From: Pseudonocardia oroxyli
GTDB taxonomy: Bacteria > Actinomycetota > Actinomycetes > Mycobacteriales > Pseudonocardiaceae
Assembly: GCF_900102195.1 (NCBI RefSeq)
Contig: NZ_FNBE01000021.1
Span: forward strand, 1 to 64,000
Direction: 5' to 3'
Length of the DNA stretch: 64,000 nt
Below, one piece after another: positions 61,485-64,000 of the stretch. A program made the translations under genes and the position numbers. The notes under the pieces were generated by a model. The model did not search any database. It saw only the letters and a list, made by a program, of their open reading frames with translations, and was not told where the DNA came from. Within the stretch, counting starts at the first letter, position 1. Each line of letters opens with the position of its first letter.

Positions 61485-62230
61485 GAGCCCCGCGACCCCC
61501 GCGCGGCGCGGGGATCTTCCTGCGCCGTGTCGCGGTCGACGACGAGGTCGCCGACTGGGCCCGCTACCCGTTCAGCCTCCCGGTCGTCGCCGCCCTGCGC
61601 GGACGCCGGCTGGAGTTCGGGCCCGGGGTGACGTTCCTGGTGGGTGAGAACGGGTCCGGGAAGTCCACGCTGATCGAGGCGCTCGCCGTCGCGGCCGGGC
61701 TGAACCCCGAGGGCGGCTCACGCCACTTCCGGTTCACGACCCGGTCGACCGAGTCGGAGCTGGGCGGAGCGTTGACCGTCTCCCGCGCCCCCGGCAGGGA
61801 GCGGTCGAGCTTCTTCCTGCGCGCCGAGACCTTCTACAACGTCGCCTCGGAGATCGAGGCCCGCGAACTGGAGCTGGCGCCGTACGGCGGGGTCTCCCTC
61901 CACGAGCGCTCCCACGGCCAGTCGTTCCTCGACCTGCTCACCCACCGCTTCCGCCCGAACGGCCTCTACCTGCTCGACGAGCCGGAGGCCGCGTTGTCGC
62001 CGCAGGGCCAGCTGGCCGCGCTCACCCGCATCGATCAGCTCACCCGGGGCGGCTCGCAGTTCCTGATCGCCACGCACAGCCCGATCCTCCCGGCGCTGCC
62101 CGGCGCCCGGATCCTGCAGATCGACGCCGACGGCGGGCTGCACACCGTCGCCTACGACGACTGCCTGCCGGTCCGGGCCACCCGCGAGTTCCTCGCCGAT
62201 CCGGCGGCGACCCTGCGCCACCTCCTCTGA
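61481..62230 (+). CDS. Predicted ATPase, AAA/ABC-class, likely CTG start
   Basis: 249 residues if read from CTG 61481. Homology begins well before the first normal start (GTG 61628): GIFLRRVAVDDEVADWARYPFSLPVVAALRGRRLEF is the usual first strand region of COG3910-type ATPases. Then Walker A GENGSGKST, signature-like SHGQSFLDLL, Walker B GLYLLDEPEAAL and the His switch IATHSPIL. No ATG, GTG or TTG occurs in frame upstream of this region, but CTG 61481 forms a CTGA overlap with the preceding stop, like the ATGA/GTGA junctions elsewhere. Function unknown. Confidence 0.82.
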   Translation: MRAPRPPRGAGIFLRRVAVDDEVADWARYPFSLPVVAALRGRRLEFGPGVTFLVGENGSGKSTLIEALAVAAGLNPEGGSRHFRFTTRSTESELGGALTVSRAPGRERSSFFLRAETFYNVASEIEARELELAPYGGVSLHERSHGQSFLDLLTHRFRPNGLYLLDEPEAALSPQGQLAALTRIDQLTRGGSQFLIATHSPILPALPGARILQIDADGGLHTVAYDDCLPVRATREFLADPAATLRHLL

Positions 62231-62267
62231 AGGCGCCCGTCGACCCGCCCGGCGTCCCGGACGTCGA

Positions 62268-64000
<1,733 letters not shown>

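Overview
The window comes from a high-GC actinobacterium, most likely a member of the Pseudonocardiaceae such as Pseudonocardia. This is inferred from the very GC-rich codon use, the XRE/DUF5753 + DUF397 gene pair, a mycothiol-type maleylpyruvate isomerase-like protein, fused IcmF, type III glutamine synthetase and the many ATGA/GTGA gene overlaps. No species-level marker (rRNA) is present.

Positions 1-20.9 kb look like an integrated island. A tyrosine recombinase gene (19577-20842) sits 66 bp from the 3' end of a CAU-anticodon tRNA (20909-20983), the classic layout of an integrative element, and the DNA to its left is visibly less GC-rich than the chromosome to its right. The island carries three modules. 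(i) A minus-strand run of twelve tightly overlapping genes (11002 down to the left edge) for envelope and lipid functions: small membrane proteins, two DUF4190 proteins, two lipoproteins, a PASTA/NPCBM protein, a giant secreted lipase-vWA-SGNH protein, an FAD oxidoreductase fused to a PlsC acyltransferase, a patatin phospholipase and a secreted phospholipase A2. The run is divergent from an XRE/DUF5753 regulator. (ii) A two-component system with one normal and one degenerate histidine kinase plus a LuxR-type regulator (12348-15288). (iii) A smaller paralogous lipase set (18966-15811): membrane-anchored partner, secreted lipase, lipoprotein. I consider module (i), with its paralogue in (iii), the best candidate for an undescribed system: several lipid-hydrolysing enzymes, one re-acylating fusion and a dedicated small partner protein, in one transcription unit on a mobile island.

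Positions 21-36 kb are chromosomal: YceI and SRPBCC proteins, DoxX with a long Lys/Ala tail, a ROK glucokinase-PhoD-GNAT operon, a Ser/Thr kinase, fused isobutyryl-CoA mutase IcmF behind a perfect palindrome, an MFS exporter divergent from a LysR regulator, a metal-receptor-fold protein, and a patatin with an extra C-terminal domain.

Positions 37-47.5 kb hold a choline/glycine-betaine catabolic region: GMC choline dehydrogenase, APC permease and betaine aldehyde dehydrogenase, divergent from an IclR regulator; then, beyond a DUF808 membrane protein, a Rieske betaine demethylase, a dimethylglycine/sarcosine dehydrogenase with a GcvT-like domain and a Rieske ferredoxin. Together they could convert choline to sarcosine or glycine.

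Positions 47.5-64 kb contain a 36-residue cationic peptide gene with its own terminator, an FMN reductase, a pentapeptide-repeat protein, glutamine synthetase III, an aldonolactone-oxidase-like enzyme, release factor 3, Hsp20 with a MerR regulator, a stretch of broken genes (two TetR regulators both cut within the HTH and a monooxygenase fragment, 57.1-58.5 kb), a DUF1501/DUF1800 pair, tRNA-Asn, a predicted ATPase that appears to start at CTG, a dialkylglycine decarboxylase-type aminotransferase and an AraC regulator cut by the right edge. Three copies of one long palindrome (GTGAGYGGCGATGGTCGC and its complement) lie just after genes at 29.4, 32.8 and 49.7 kb.
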